A model generated the notes under the pieces. It was not told the origin of the DNA, did no database searches, and saw only the letters and a program-made list of their open reading frames with translations. Of a stretch of 43,730 nt of DNA, positions 28,917 through 36,662 are shown piece after piece (positions within the stretch are counted from its first letter, which is position 1; each line of letters begins with the position of its first letter). This DNA comes from a virus: IMG/VR virus record IMGVR_UViG_3300003885_000027, positions 1 to 43,730 of that record, one strand, 5' to 3'. A program made the position numbers and the translations under genes.

Positions 28917-29073
28917 GCGTGCCCGCCGGGAAATCCCTCATTAGCTGTTTCCAGATCGGCACGAGCAGATGACGCTTGCCAGACAAGCGTTTCAATTCTC
29001 GCTTAGCCGCGGCCAGAGTCAGCAGTCTGCGCTCTTTACGGGAATAAACTTTGCCGCCCCAGATCACTCTCAC
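28909..29073 (-). CDS. small basic protein
   Basis: 54 codons: GTG 29073 (GTGA overlap with the upstream stop; GGAGG 6 nt before), stop TGA at 28909-28911. Sequence is Lys/Arg/Leu-rich (GGKVYSRKERRLLTLAAAKR), predicting a basic helix that may bind nucleic acid or the membrane. Its precise fit between two overlapping genes supports it. Confidence 0.5.
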   Translation of the reverse strand: MRVIWGGKVYSRKERRLLTLAAAKRELKRLSGKRHLLVPIWKQLMRDFPAGTLD

Positions 29074-29285
29074 GTCGGCCTCCGGTATTCGCTGTCGTCG
29101 ACTGGATGCTGTGGCAGCGAATTCATAATGCGCGCTAACTCCTCAGGTTCCAATACCTCACCGCAATCGCAGAACACTTCCTCATAGCCGGGCTTCCAAA
29201 AATGCTTATGCTCGTGCTTCACGAACGGATTCGTTTCTTGGCTTCCAATCGGCTTGAGCCTTGCGCCTAACCCATCCTTTCCCAT
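29070..29285 (-). CDS. small hypothetical protein with Cys/His cluster
   Basis: 71 residues. HEHKHFWKPGYEEVFCDCGEVLEP has a histidine cluster and a CDC pair that could bind one metal. Directly follows the portal gene with 1-nt overlap. No family recognised. Confidence 0.5.
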   Translation of the reverse strand: MGKDGLGARLKPIGSQETNPFVKHEHKHFWKPGYEEVFCDCGEVLEPEELARIMNSLPQHPVDDSEYRRPT

Positions 29286-31150
29286 TATCCCGCCTCCTCT
29301 GCCGTTGGCTCTGTCATCCCGCCTGGCTCGCGCCCGTTCTCCTCGCCAGCCGGCACGTCCGGAATCTCCCGATCCAGTCCTTTCAACAGGTTTGCCAGAG
29401 CGTTGGTCTCCGCGTCCTTACCTTCCAGCGCGGCTAATCCAGCTTCTACATCAACTTTGACGCCCAACATGTCGGACACAACCGCCACGAGTTCCAGCGC
29501 GGCGCGGGCTGGGATCAGGTTAATTATGTCCAATCGGAAGATCGCTTGAGCCACGCTCTGTAGTGCTTGACTAGCGGCACGCGTATCGCTGATGTTGATA
29601 TCCGGCATCTTGATCTTGAAGGCCTCCCGCGCCAGAACGGTATCTCCAGTCATCTTGCCTTCGTTGTCCAGACGGGAAACTTCTTCAGGTAGCTGTCCCA
29701 GCGCCACCAGCACATCGATCTGGTACTGGCACATCCGCATGAACATACGCTGCACGAACGCCTGTCGTCTGCTCAGCATGCGATGCGTCGGTTCGCCCAT
29801 CTCTCGAGCAGTTGCGCGATTCTGGCTCCTCCCCTCACTTAACCAGTGCTCTGGAACACGCATCCCGCCGGCGATGAAGATCCGCAGCGCTCGTATCATG
29901 ACCTCCACATCCGTTGTCTTCAGGTCCGGGTTCTTGGCACTCAACTTGATGTTCTGGTTGTGAGCGAAGACGCTATTGGGCTTAGCACCGCGCACCTTCT
30001 TGGCCTGGTAACTCAAGTTCTTCTCAGTCTCGGCTGCGCCCTCGGTGCCGCCCTCTACTTCCAAATCCCACACGAAGGTATTTAGTAATTGCACATGCTC
30101 GGCCGCGTCGAAGAACAGCTGGTCGTATCGGTCCAGCCAGTCGATCAGCGGCAGTAGATCGCCACGGCCACGGATGCCCGTACTCAGCTTGTTCACCTGG
30201 AACAGGAAGCACTCTCCATCAAAGACCTCGTCAAGTACCGGCTCCTTTACTTCCATCACTCGACCCGTGCCAGGAATCGGCTTGTTGTCCTTTGTCCTGA
30301 ATTCTGTCAGTCGCCACTCCTTGCCTTCTTTCAGCCGTCGATTGATTTCCTTGCGGTCCAGCGCGGCCTCCGTGATGCGCCCACTAGTACCTTCACCCTC
30401 TTCCCGACCCATCGCCTTTTCGACCCGGTTGACCAGTTTCCGGTATTCCGCCAGGTCCCGCATGCCTTCCTCGGTTCCAGCCGCACTTTCCGCCTTGATA
30501 ACCTTGAAGATCGGGCCGTCGTCTATGCCTCCGGTCGTGCTCTTGAGCCGCACTGCCAGAACGTCTTTGCGATTCAGCGGATGCGTGATGATGCTCGCGA
30601 TCTGATTGGGGTCTACCGGACCCAGCCTGAGCCGGCCATCTGCCACTATTCCAATGTCCACGCCATCCCGCACAAAAGCTAGCAGTAGCTGCTCACCGAA
30701 CAGCGCGAGTTCTCTCACATAGCTCTCGGCCCCGTGGCCGTCGAAGTCGTTGACTGGGTCTTCCCAGAAAGCTCGCAAGGCCTCGGCTACATCTTCGTCC
30801 TCGGCCTGAATGACGGCTCCGTCTCCCAACACGTAGTCAAGGATGATTTCGATCAGTGCCTTGGCTAGCGGGTTGGTGTTCCAGAGCCGATACGCCGCTT
30901 CGTTGGCTTTCTCCTGGCTGAGCGAACTCAGGTCCCGCGGTGTCTGTTCGAGCTGTCGGTAGCCGAGTTTGATCGCCCGCCCGTCGCTGGTGTAAACGAC
31001 TGGCTCGTCCTCTCCGCTCAGGTCATATGCCTCCTGAAAGCCCTGCTTGGCAGCTTCCCGCGCTCGGGCTGCAGCTTCCTCTGCCGGAACACCACCGAAG
31101 ATACGGACCAGCGCGGCTCGTAGCCCTCGTTGTTCAATTGATTCTGACAT
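29285..31150 (-). CDS. portal protein
   Basis: 621 residues. Pattern of a large siphovirus portal: TNPLAKALIEIILDYVLGDGAVIQ, the LFGEQLLLAFVRDG stem/wing region, RGRGDLLPLIDWLDRYDQLFFDA (clip and crown approach), then ALRIFIAGGMRVPEHWLSEG and SQNRATAREMGEPTHRMLSRRQAF before helical barrel segments. Forms the dodecameric DNA channel. Follows terminase large subunit and sulfotransferase genes. Confidence 0.9.
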   Translation of the reverse strand: MSESIEQRGLRAALVRIFGGVPAEEAAARAREAAKQGFQEAYDLSGEDEPVVYTSDGRAIKLGYRQLEQTPRDLSSLSQEKANEAAYRLWNTNPLAKALIEIILDYVLGDGAVIQAEDEDVAEALRAFWEDPVNDFDGHGAESYVRELALFGEQLLLAFVRDGVDIGIVADGRLRLGPVDPNQIASIITHPLNRKDVLAVRLKSTTGGIDDGPIFKVIKAESAAGTEEGMRDLAEYRKLVNRVEKAMGREEGEGTSGRITEAALDRKEINRRLKEGKEWRLTEFRTKDNKPIPGTGRVMEVKEPVLDEVFDGECFLFQVNKLSTGIRGRGDLLPLIDWLDRYDQLFFDAAEHVQLLNTFVWDLEVEGGTEGAAETEKNLSYQAKKVRGAKPNSVFAHNQNIKLSAKNPDLKTTDVEVMIRALRIFIAGGMRVPEHWLSEGRSQNRATAREMGEPTHRMLSRRQAFVQRMFMRMCQYQIDVLVALGQLPEEVSRLDNEGKMTGDTVLAREAFKIKMPDINISDTRAASQALQSVAQAIFRLDIINLIPARAALELVAVVSDMLGVKVDVEAGLAALEGKDAETNALANLLKGLDREIPDVPAGEENGREPGGMTEPTAEEAG

Positions 31151-31159
31151 CGTTACCTC

Positions 31160-31891
31160 CTAAGCCAATTCGCGCTCGGCCAATGTCCGCAGCGGCCCGT
31201 CAAATTCCTGCTCCCAATCACCCACCCGGCCAGCCCTGAACGTCGGACTTCCGCTGGTCAAGATGCTGCCGACCATGTCATCCTCTATTCCCGCTGACCA
31301 CGCTTCCCCGGTACGCTCTCGCAGATACTCAAGAATTCGGATCGCGCTCGCATTCACGGCTCCTCGTAACATGCCGTAGGTCAACGTCAGCACCCACGGC
31401 AATCGCTCCCATGCCGCGTACTGCCGATACCAATCTCGCAGACTCGGCCAGCCGGCGTAGCCCTCTATCACTGCCTGTATTCGGCGCTCATGACTCGGCA
31501 GCGCTCGGTAAGTCCACTTCCGCGGGTGCGGGAAATTCTGATCATCGTCGCTTTCGATATGATAGGCCATGCTCACCGCCACGTCCCGCAAATCTCGGTG
31601 AAGGAAAATCACTGGCCAGCCCATATCTTCCAGGAATCCGGCTACGGACTCGATAGCTGCCAGATGTCCCCAAACCTGCTCGCCATCCTGAAGATCGTTC
31701 AGATCCTTGAGTACATCTGTGTCCGATCTCAGGCCCGGCCCCCAACCTCCGTTCTCATGCGTGGTCATCTGGCGCTCGCTGTAGTAGCCACCGAATAGTG
31801 GACTCGGCTCCGCCAGTGGGCGCATCATCTGCGCCAGCAGGTGCAGGCCGCTCTTAGGGAAGCTCGTGACGATGATCGGTGCTATTGCCAC
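31160..31891 (-). CDS. PAPS-dependent sulfotransferase
   Basis: 243 residues. TSFPKSGLHLL (9-19) is the 5'-phosphosulfate-binding loop; FLHRDLRDVAVSMAYH (96-111) is the 3'-phosphate-binding segment with Arg and Ser in the expected places; FRAGRVGDWEQEF (218-230) is the conserved Rx-G-xx-GDW motif. These three blocks define the sulfotransferase_1/3 family, which moves sulfate from PAPS to hydroxyls or amines of sugars, lipids or peptides. It overlaps the terminase gene by 10 nt and precedes the portal gene by 9 nt, so it is expressed with packaging genes. The acceptor is unknown. Confidence 0.85.
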   Translation of the reverse strand: MAIAPIIVTSFPKSGLHLLAQMMRPLAEPSPLFGGYYSERQMTTHENGGWGPGLRSDTDVLKDLNDLQDGEQVWGHLAAIESVAGFLEDMGWPVIFLHRDLRDVAVSMAYHIESDDDQNFPHPRKWTYRALPSHERRIQAVIEGYAGWPSLRDWYRQYAAWERLPWVLTLTYGMLRGAVNASAIRILEYLRERTGEAWSAGIEDDMVGSILTSGSPTFRAGRVGDWEQEFDGPLRTLAERELA

Positions 31892-33708
31892 GCGCTCTTC
31901 CGCTTCCCGTCGTCGTCCTCTTCGTCCCAGCCAGCTTGTTCGCCGGGTATATCTACCGTCCGCCCTCGTTCTTCTTCATCACCGCCCAGCATCGTGGAAG
32001 TTTCACCTTCCGCCACCGGACCCAGAAGTTCCATCGCCGCTCGACAGTAGATGTCTGCATGCACGTAATGGTCATCGCCGATCCGCACCCAGGTCGCATA
32101 CGGATTTCCTCCGCCGTCCAGGTTCACGACGCGGTTCACTCTCGCGTAGTGCCGGTAGTATTCCGGTACCTGGCTCTCGATGCCTTCGGGGTTGACAATC
32201 TCGCCCGCTAAGTAATCTCCGCGCAACCCGTCGAAGTAGCGCGTCCGATCAATCTCGATCGTGAACTTATCCGATGGCTTTTCGCGAGCCGCTTCGGATC
32301 GTTTGCTGCCCGTCTTGCCGGTCGCGTAATAAGCTACCTTCGCCCGGCCCTCGTGACTCGCGGCCCACTCCATCGCCTTGTGCACTTCAGGTAGCGCGTC
32401 CATGACCGCCAGGCGCACGTCGTACCTCTCAACCAGATCGTCCAGATCATCGAAGCTCGCTTCCCCAATGAACACCGCCTGCCGCACGCGCTGGCCAGTT
32501 GCAGGATCCTTCGCGAACTTACGGATAACGACGTGAAGAACAGCGCCCACGTCTACCCCCATCATACAGCGGTCGTCGCCGATCGGCATCCGGTACGGGC
32601 GTTCAGCCTGTCTCAGCAGCCCTTCATGGAAACCGCCGCCCCTCGGCTGATACGGAAGTCCCAGGTCCTGATTCCACCATTCCTTGCGCTCGGTTTCGTC
32701 GTAGGTCTGGCCCTTCTTGATGAGCTGATAGAGATCGACGCGTGGACTTACCAATCGATTGAGGTGGTAGCCGCGAATGTCGCTGCCCGGGTTGCTCGGG
32801 ATCCATTTCCCGGCTCCAACTCGGTCCAGCTCCTTGCCGCATTTGAGACAGCCGACGAATGGATTTTCTGGACTTCCCTTTTTGTGGAACCACTTCGTAG
32901 GCCGACCTGCGCCGTCAACGTCTGTGATGAGATTGACAAACGGATCGAGAGGCTGCTCGGTGTTGCAGTGACCGCACCTCACGTGCCAGCGGTGGTGGTC
33001 GCTGGCTTGCAACATGGCATCGATCCCAAAATCCGGGAGAGTAGGAGTGCTGATCCAGCGGCGCCACTTCAAAGCGCTGTGGCCTAATCGTTTCTCAGCG
33101 ATGGCTGGAGCACGTCGGTCGATCTCGTCCAGCTCGTCGAAGATGATGAGGTCGATAGCCGCGATTTTTAGGTGCGGTGCTCTGCCGTCCGGACGAACGC
33201 TGGCATGACGCAGGTAGAAGAAACGATTGCGGATTCGTTTCAGTGTGGACCGGTCGCGGGCCGCGGCCCTATAACCTTCACTTCCCACGGTGGATCCGAT
33301 AAGGCCGGCGATATATGCGCTGCCTTCGATTGCCATTCCAATTCGCGCGGTGCTGAAATCTGCAACATCGCCAGTCGATGGCAACAGATATAGAACGTTC
33401 GCCGCCTTCGCATCGCAAGCCCAAATCGCATCGGAAATTGCCCACTCCGAAGCACCTAGCTGACTTGCTTTTGAAATAACAATTTCGGGATGCTCATCCT
33501 CATAAATTGCTTCGAGGTACTGATGGTCTTGAAAGTCGAGTTCGAGATCCGGCCAGAGGTATCTTCGATGTTTACGTACCCAGTCTGCGCGACGGCTTGG
33601 ATGGCCCACACCAGACTCCAACCGTCGCCGAGCTTCGGCCCAAACCTCTACCTTCAACTGGTCCATAGCTCTGGGAGAAAAGGGAAGGTCAGTTGCTGTC
33701 TTCAGCAT
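31882..33708 (-). CDS. terminase large subunit, lambda gpA-like
   Basis: 608 residues from ATG 33708. ATPase part: adenine motif DFQDHQYLEAIYED, a non-canonical P-loop SKASQLGASEW, Walker B LIIFDELDEID, coupling motif STPTLPDFG. Between ATPase and nuclease is a zinc site CGHC...CLKCGKEL as in the gpA family. Nuclease part starts MMGVDVGAVLHVVI (first acidic) with VRLAVMDALPE and YVHADIYCRAAMELL later. It packages DNA through the portal. Exact start uncertain (ATG 33663 is possible). Confidence 0.9.
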   Translation of the reverse strand: MLKTATDLPFSPRAMDQLKVEVWAEARRRLESGVGHPSRRADWVRKHRRYLWPDLELDFQDHQYLEAIYEDEHPEIVISKASQLGASEWAISDAIWACDAKAANVLYLLPSTGDVADFSTARIGMAIEGSAYIAGLIGSTVGSEGYRAAARDRSTLKRIRNRFFYLRHASVRPDGRAPHLKIAAIDLIIFDELDEIDRRAPAIAEKRLGHSALKWRRWISTPTLPDFGIDAMLQASDHHRWHVRCGHCNTEQPLDPFVNLITDVDGAGRPTKWFHKKGSPENPFVGCLKCGKELDRVGAGKWIPSNPGSDIRGYHLNRLVSPRVDLYQLIKKGQTYDETERKEWWNQDLGLPYQPRGGGFHEGLLRQAERPYRMPIGDDRCMMGVDVGAVLHVVIRKFAKDPATGQRVRQAVFIGEASFDDLDDLVERYDVRLAVMDALPEVHKAMEWAASHEGRAKVAYYATGKTGSKRSEAAREKPSDKFTIEIDRTRYFDGLRGDYLAGEIVNPEGIESQVPEYYRHYARVNRVVNLDGGGNPYATWVRIGDDHYVHADIYCRAAMELLGPVAEGETSTMLGGDEEERGRTVDIPGEQAGWDEEDDDGKRKSAWQ

Positions 33709-34288
33709 GTTGATCTGATAACTCTGCGATCGCATTCGCAACCATGTTCTCGAACAATTCCGACGGTGGAACTCCGGCCTGCTCCGCTTCTTGTTTCCAG
33801 GTCATCTCAAAGCCCTTGATCCGTTCACCCATTTCCATAGCAATGTCGTTCAGCGTTTTCCTGTACTGCTCAATAAGCGGGGAATTGAAGCGGACAAGAT
33901 CCACTCTCTCGGCGAACTCGCCAGACCCAATTTGCTTTACGTCTGGCAGCCACCGTTTGTCTTCGGTGTTTAGCTCTTCCCACAAGAGATCTCCAAGTTT
34001 GACAAGCTGCCGGACCCGCTTCGGCCAGAAGGCGAAGCCAGCTTCAATGGCTCCAGCCTTTATGGCCTCGAACTCTGCATGGGCGATTTCCGCCTCTCGC
34101 AGTGCGACTCGATCCTGCCACCGATGCTTTGTCGACCAAGTCTTGAGGGTCCTTAGATTGGATGTCGGCGGTGATTGTTTGGTGTCCTTTTGGCGTTTGT
34201 ATTGCCCTGCTAGGGCAACCAAACTCCGCCCTGGCCCAAGATTGAAGTAGTCCTCAAACGCCTGCTTGGCCTTATTGGTTTCTCGCAT
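33689..34288 (-). CDS. terminase small subunit
   Basis: 199 residues. The N-terminal ~60 have helix-turn-helix character (RSLVALAGQYKRQ, PPTSNLRTLKTWSTKHRWQDRVALREAE), and the phrase WSTKHRWQDRV is common to small terminases. A long central helix suits the oligomerisation ring. It immediately precedes the large subunit, with a 20-nt overlap, and follows an 80-bp period-5 repeat. Confidence 0.8.
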   Translation of the reverse strand: MRETNKAKQAFEDYFNLGPGRSLVALAGQYKRQKDTKQSPPTSNLRTLKTWSTKHRWQDRVALREAEIAHAEFEAIKAGAIEAGFAFWPKRVRQLVKLGDLLWEELNTEDKRWLPDVKQIGSGEFAERVDLVRFNSPLIEQYRKTLNDIAMEMGERIKGFEMTWKQEAEQAGVPPSELFENMVANAIAELSDQHAEDSN

Positions 34289-34300
34289 TGGTTAGATTCC

Positions 34301-34380
34301 CTGCCAAGTCCCGCCGCGTCTCGTCACGTCTGGTCCGGCCCCGTCAAGTCTTAACTCGTCTTGTCCTGTCGCGTCCCGTT
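34301..34380 (-). repeat. 16-unit period-5 GACNN array upstream of terS
   Basis: On the leftward strand every fifth base starts GAC or a one-base variant. Eleven of the sixteen pentamers begin exactly GAC; the others begin AAC, GTT or GGC. The array is 80 bp, fills the whole intergenic space from the upstream stop to 12 bp before the terS start, and is not coding. Confidence 0.8.
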
Positions 34381-34767
34381 TTACAGCAACAGTTTTGACG
34401 GCAAATAATCACAACCTTCCCGAAGGAATGCGATGAATTCCCTTAATTCTGGGGCACACTCAAACCACTCGCCTTGTTTTCTGTACGAATCAAAAACGCC
34501 GTGAATTCGGGCTTCCTCATAAGTCCCTCCAGGATGCCAGGCGAGTAGCCTCAATTCCTCATAGTGCGCAAGCTGAAGATCCTTTAGCCGACGTTCAATA
34601 TTCTCCCGATAATGCGAATAGCCGATTTTGATCGGTCCGTTGTCTCCCCCCGCTTGAATGTAATAGATTGTGCTCTCCCCTCCTCCTTTCAACGCTAAAG
34701 GCACTAAGTAATCCGTCAGAAATTCAGCGATGTAGTCAATCGCATTCATCGGCGTCTCGCCAAACAT
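34381..34767 (-). CDS. T5orf172/GIY-YIG-like nuclease-domain protein
   Basis: 128 residues from ATG 34767 (TTG 34776 and ATG 34749 are also in frame). STIYYIQAGGDNGPIKIGYS, then IERRLKDLQLAHYEELRLL, then EEARIHGVFDSYRKQGEWFE matches the T5orf172/MUG113 branch of GIY-YIG proteins: YY-I, K-G-s, R, E-H-F. Such proteins are often phage DNA nucleases or regulators. Located between the lysis pair and terminase. Confidence 0.7.
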   Translation of the reverse strand: MFGETPMNAIDYIAEFLTDYLVPLALKGGGESTIYYIQAGGDNGPIKIGYSHYRENIERRLKDLQLAHYEELRLLAWHPGGTYEEARIHGVFDSYRKQGEWFECAPELREFIAFLREGCDYLPSKLLL

Positions 34768-34821
34768 GGCTTCCAATGTAGTCTGGATAGTTCAAGGTTT
34801 TCCGGTCCCTCCTGATTGTAA

Positions 34822-34850
34822 CCTCGGGGCCACACCAGGCAGCCCCGAGG
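34822..34850 (-). terminator. GC-rich hairpin after the holin-like gene (weak terminator)
   Basis: CCTCGGGGC (34822-34830) pairs perfectly with GCCCCGAGG (34842-34850), 11-nt loop. Only two U follow on the leftward strand, so termination would be weak or the hairpin protects mRNA ends. Confidence 0.45.
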
Positions 34851-34865
34851 CAAAGCATGTAGTTG

Positions 34866-35225
34866 CTATAGCGCTCCTCTGTCCTTCAAACGCATAAACG
34901 ATAACTGAGCAGCAGCGTAGAACGTAGTCGCAATCACCGTCAGGTTCTGTAACGTCCACGCCATGTCGAATACTTGACCGCTGGCCAGCAGCGCAATTGC
35001 TCCGATAATCCCAGCCACGACATACGTGACCAGCACGGCCGGAACGCCGCCAAGTCCAAGCAGACTCATGATCTTCGCGATCGGCTTTGGCCCAAACCAT
35101 CCCAAGAGCGCAACAATCAGAAACGTGATCGCGCCTTCTGTACCGGCGGTCAACTGCAGCGCCATCGTGAACAGTGCCACCAGGATCAAACCGAACACAA
35201 AAATGTTTCCTCTAAGTGCTTTCAT
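34866..35225 (-). CDS. holin-like membrane protein
   Basis: 119 residues from ATG 35225, which overlaps the lysin stop as TGATG (GGAGGA before it). Three to four hydrophobic segments: IFVFGLILVALFTMALQL, AITFLIVALLGWFG, VPAVLVTYVVAGIIGAIALLA and a C-terminal LTVIATTFYAAAQL. The size and the place beside a transglycosylase gene fit a holin releasing the lysin, though no family was recognised. Confidence 0.65.
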   Translation of the reverse strand: MKALRGNIFVFGLILVALFTMALQLTAGTEGAITFLIVALLGWFGPKPIAKIMSLLGLGGVPAVLVTYVVAGIIGAIALLASGQVFDMAWTLQNLTVIATTFYAAAQLSFMRLKDRGAL

Positions 35226-36055
35226 CATCTTCCTCCAAGCCTTTTCCAATCTCGGACAGTGACGAACAAGCCCACGAACAGCGCGAGCAGGATCGTCAGT
35301 ACAGCAAGTGTCGAAGGACCATCGACCACCTCCTTTGTGGGTAGAGCAGGAATCGGGGTATGAGTGAAGGTCGGAGACGGTGGCATTGTCCTAGTTGCCA
35401 GAGGAATTGAGGGTGTTGCTGTGAGGGGAACCACCGTCTCCGTCGAGGTGGGTATCGGTGTGTAAGTAGCCTTTGGTGGCGCGACTCGTTCAGGAGTAGT
35501 AGTGGGGGTCGGATCCACTAGGCCGGCTTTCACGAGCTCAGCCTGAAACACTGGCAGCCAGTAATCAAGCACGCGGTCCGCGTAGGTGTATCCGCCGAAC
35601 GAATAACATTTCCCTGCGTCCAGACTTTTCTCCCCACAGTTGTAAAGTGCCAGGGCTCGCCGCACCTCGCCCGCTTTCTTGATCGTCGCATCCAGCATCC
35701 GCATCCCGACATAGATGTTGTAGGACGGATTCAATAATTGCGTTTTGGTGCCAGTCCAGCTCCGCGGGATGACCTGCATCAAGCCCACCGAGCTGTACCC
35801 GTCGCCGCTCTCAGCATCAGGAAACCCCTGGCTCTCTTGAGCAATGACCGCCAGGACCAGCGCGTGCTCGAGATCCGGGAAGTCTGGTGACCAGCGCTCT
35901 ATCAGCGGCATCCAGCGCATTGTATTACGAATAAGCCATTGCGGCGGCGGAGCTATGCTAGCCTCTGGTGTTGCTGTCGCTGGCAATTGTTCGGGTGGTG
36001 CTGCACTCAGTGATCCCGCTGCCAGCGTAAGGACCATGAGCGCCCTGACTAGCAG
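35225..36055 (-). CDS. lytic transglycosylase (SLT domain) with C-terminal anchor
   Basis: 276 residues if started at CTG 36055, which follows AGGAGG by 9 nt; the first ATG (36037) is 27 nt from that site. The longer N-terminus LLVRALMVLTLAAGSLSAA is a proper signal peptide with a positive n-region. Mature part: SLT fold with catalytic Glu in VIAQESQGFPD, then GYSSVGLMQVIPRSW and NIYVGMRML...ALALYNCG. A Thr/Pro-rich linker of ~80 residues leads to a single transmembrane helix (LAVLTILLALFVGLFVTV). Cleaves peptidoglycan; probable endolysin, membrane-tethered. Confidence 0.8.
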   Translation of the reverse strand: MLVRALMVLTLAAGSLSAAPPEQLPATATPEASIAPPPQWLIRNTMRWMPLIERWSPDFPDLEHALVLAVIAQESQGFPDAESGDGYSSVGLMQVIPRSWTGTKTQLLNPSYNIYVGMRMLDATIKKAGEVRRALALYNCGEKSLDAGKCYSFGGYTYADRVLDYWLPVFQAELVKAGLVDPTPTTTPERVAPPKATYTPIPTSTETVVPLTATPSIPLATRTMPPSPTFTHTPIPALPTKEVVDGPSTLAVLTILLALFVGLFVTVRDWKRLGGR

Positions 36056-36085
36056 GGCTGTGGACCTCCTGAGTGCGGGCAGTAG

Positions 36086-36130
36086 GCAAAATAAAACACC
36101 GAAGTCAGCACATTGGCTGGCCGCGGTGTT
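36086..36130 (-). terminator. intrinsic terminator
   Basis: AACACCG (36095-36101) pairs with CGGTGTT (36124-36130), with GTCAGC/GCTGGC nested inside. The leftward RNA ends in UUUUAUUUUG. It separates the nuclease/methyltransferase genes from the lysis genes, whose ribosome site lies about 20 bp further on. Confidence 0.65.
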
Positions 36131-36166
36131 CTACACACTCTGCAGGCGCAGAAGCTACTTAGCTAT

Positions 36167-36382
36167 TTAGGTTCCTGAACCCACAGTACCACCGTTCTTA
36201 ATCTTGGTCAAATCAACGGAGGTCCCGCCCTCAATGAAGCGGACCACATGGTTTTGGACCTTGATAGTTATGTCCCCGAACCCGTCTTTCAGCGCCTCGG
36301 CGACTTTCGTCGCTAAGACCTGCTGCTCTTCGCGGGTCAATAGATCAACCAGCGCGGGCGGCGATTTGCTAGGTTCGCTCAT
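36167..36382 (-). CDS. small hypothetical protein
   Basis: 71 residues from ATG 36382 (an earlier start lies in the upstream gene). Helical LTREEQQVLATKVAEALKDGFG followed by a short beta part DITIKVQNHVVRFIEGGTSVDLTKI, resembling DUF-type phage proteins associated with resolvase genes. Function unknown. Confidence 0.5.
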   Translation of the reverse strand: MSEPSKSPPALVDLLTREEQQVLATKVAEALKDGFGDITIKVQNHVVRFIEGGTSVDLTKIKNGGTVGSGT

Positions 36383-36662
36383 CCTGCACCTGTGTGATTT
36401 CCCAATCTGCATACGGAATCTTCACCCAGATCTCCTTCCGCACATTCTTGGGAACCTGAATCTTGCGTAAGTTCTCAACGGCTGCTTTCCTCCTGGCGGA
36501 TGAGGCTTTCACCTGAACTAACACGATGTCGTTCGGGCTGATCGCACATAAATCAAATGGGCCTTTTGATCCGGCTGACCTGATTATCAGGATATATCCG
36601 CGCGAGATCAGCTCGTCCCGTGCCAGGTACTCCAGATTTCGGCCCCGATCGTAGTTGGTCAT
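36369..36662 (-). CDS. Holliday junction resolvase-like PD-(D/E)XK nuclease
   Basis: 97 residues. YDRGRNLEYLARDELISRGYILIIRSAGSKGPFDL, then IVLVQVKASSA, has the archaeal Hjc layout: Arg-Gly-x3-Glu, R-a-G-S-k-G-P-x-Asp, and Q-V-Lys. Members cut four-way junctions, which phages need before packaging. It follows the DNA methyltransferase gene immediately. Confidence 0.75.
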   Translation of the reverse strand: MTNYDRGRNLEYLARDELISRGYILIIRSAGSKGPFDLCAISPNDIVLVQVKASSARRKAAVENLRKIQVPKNVRKEIWVKIPYADWEITQVQDERT

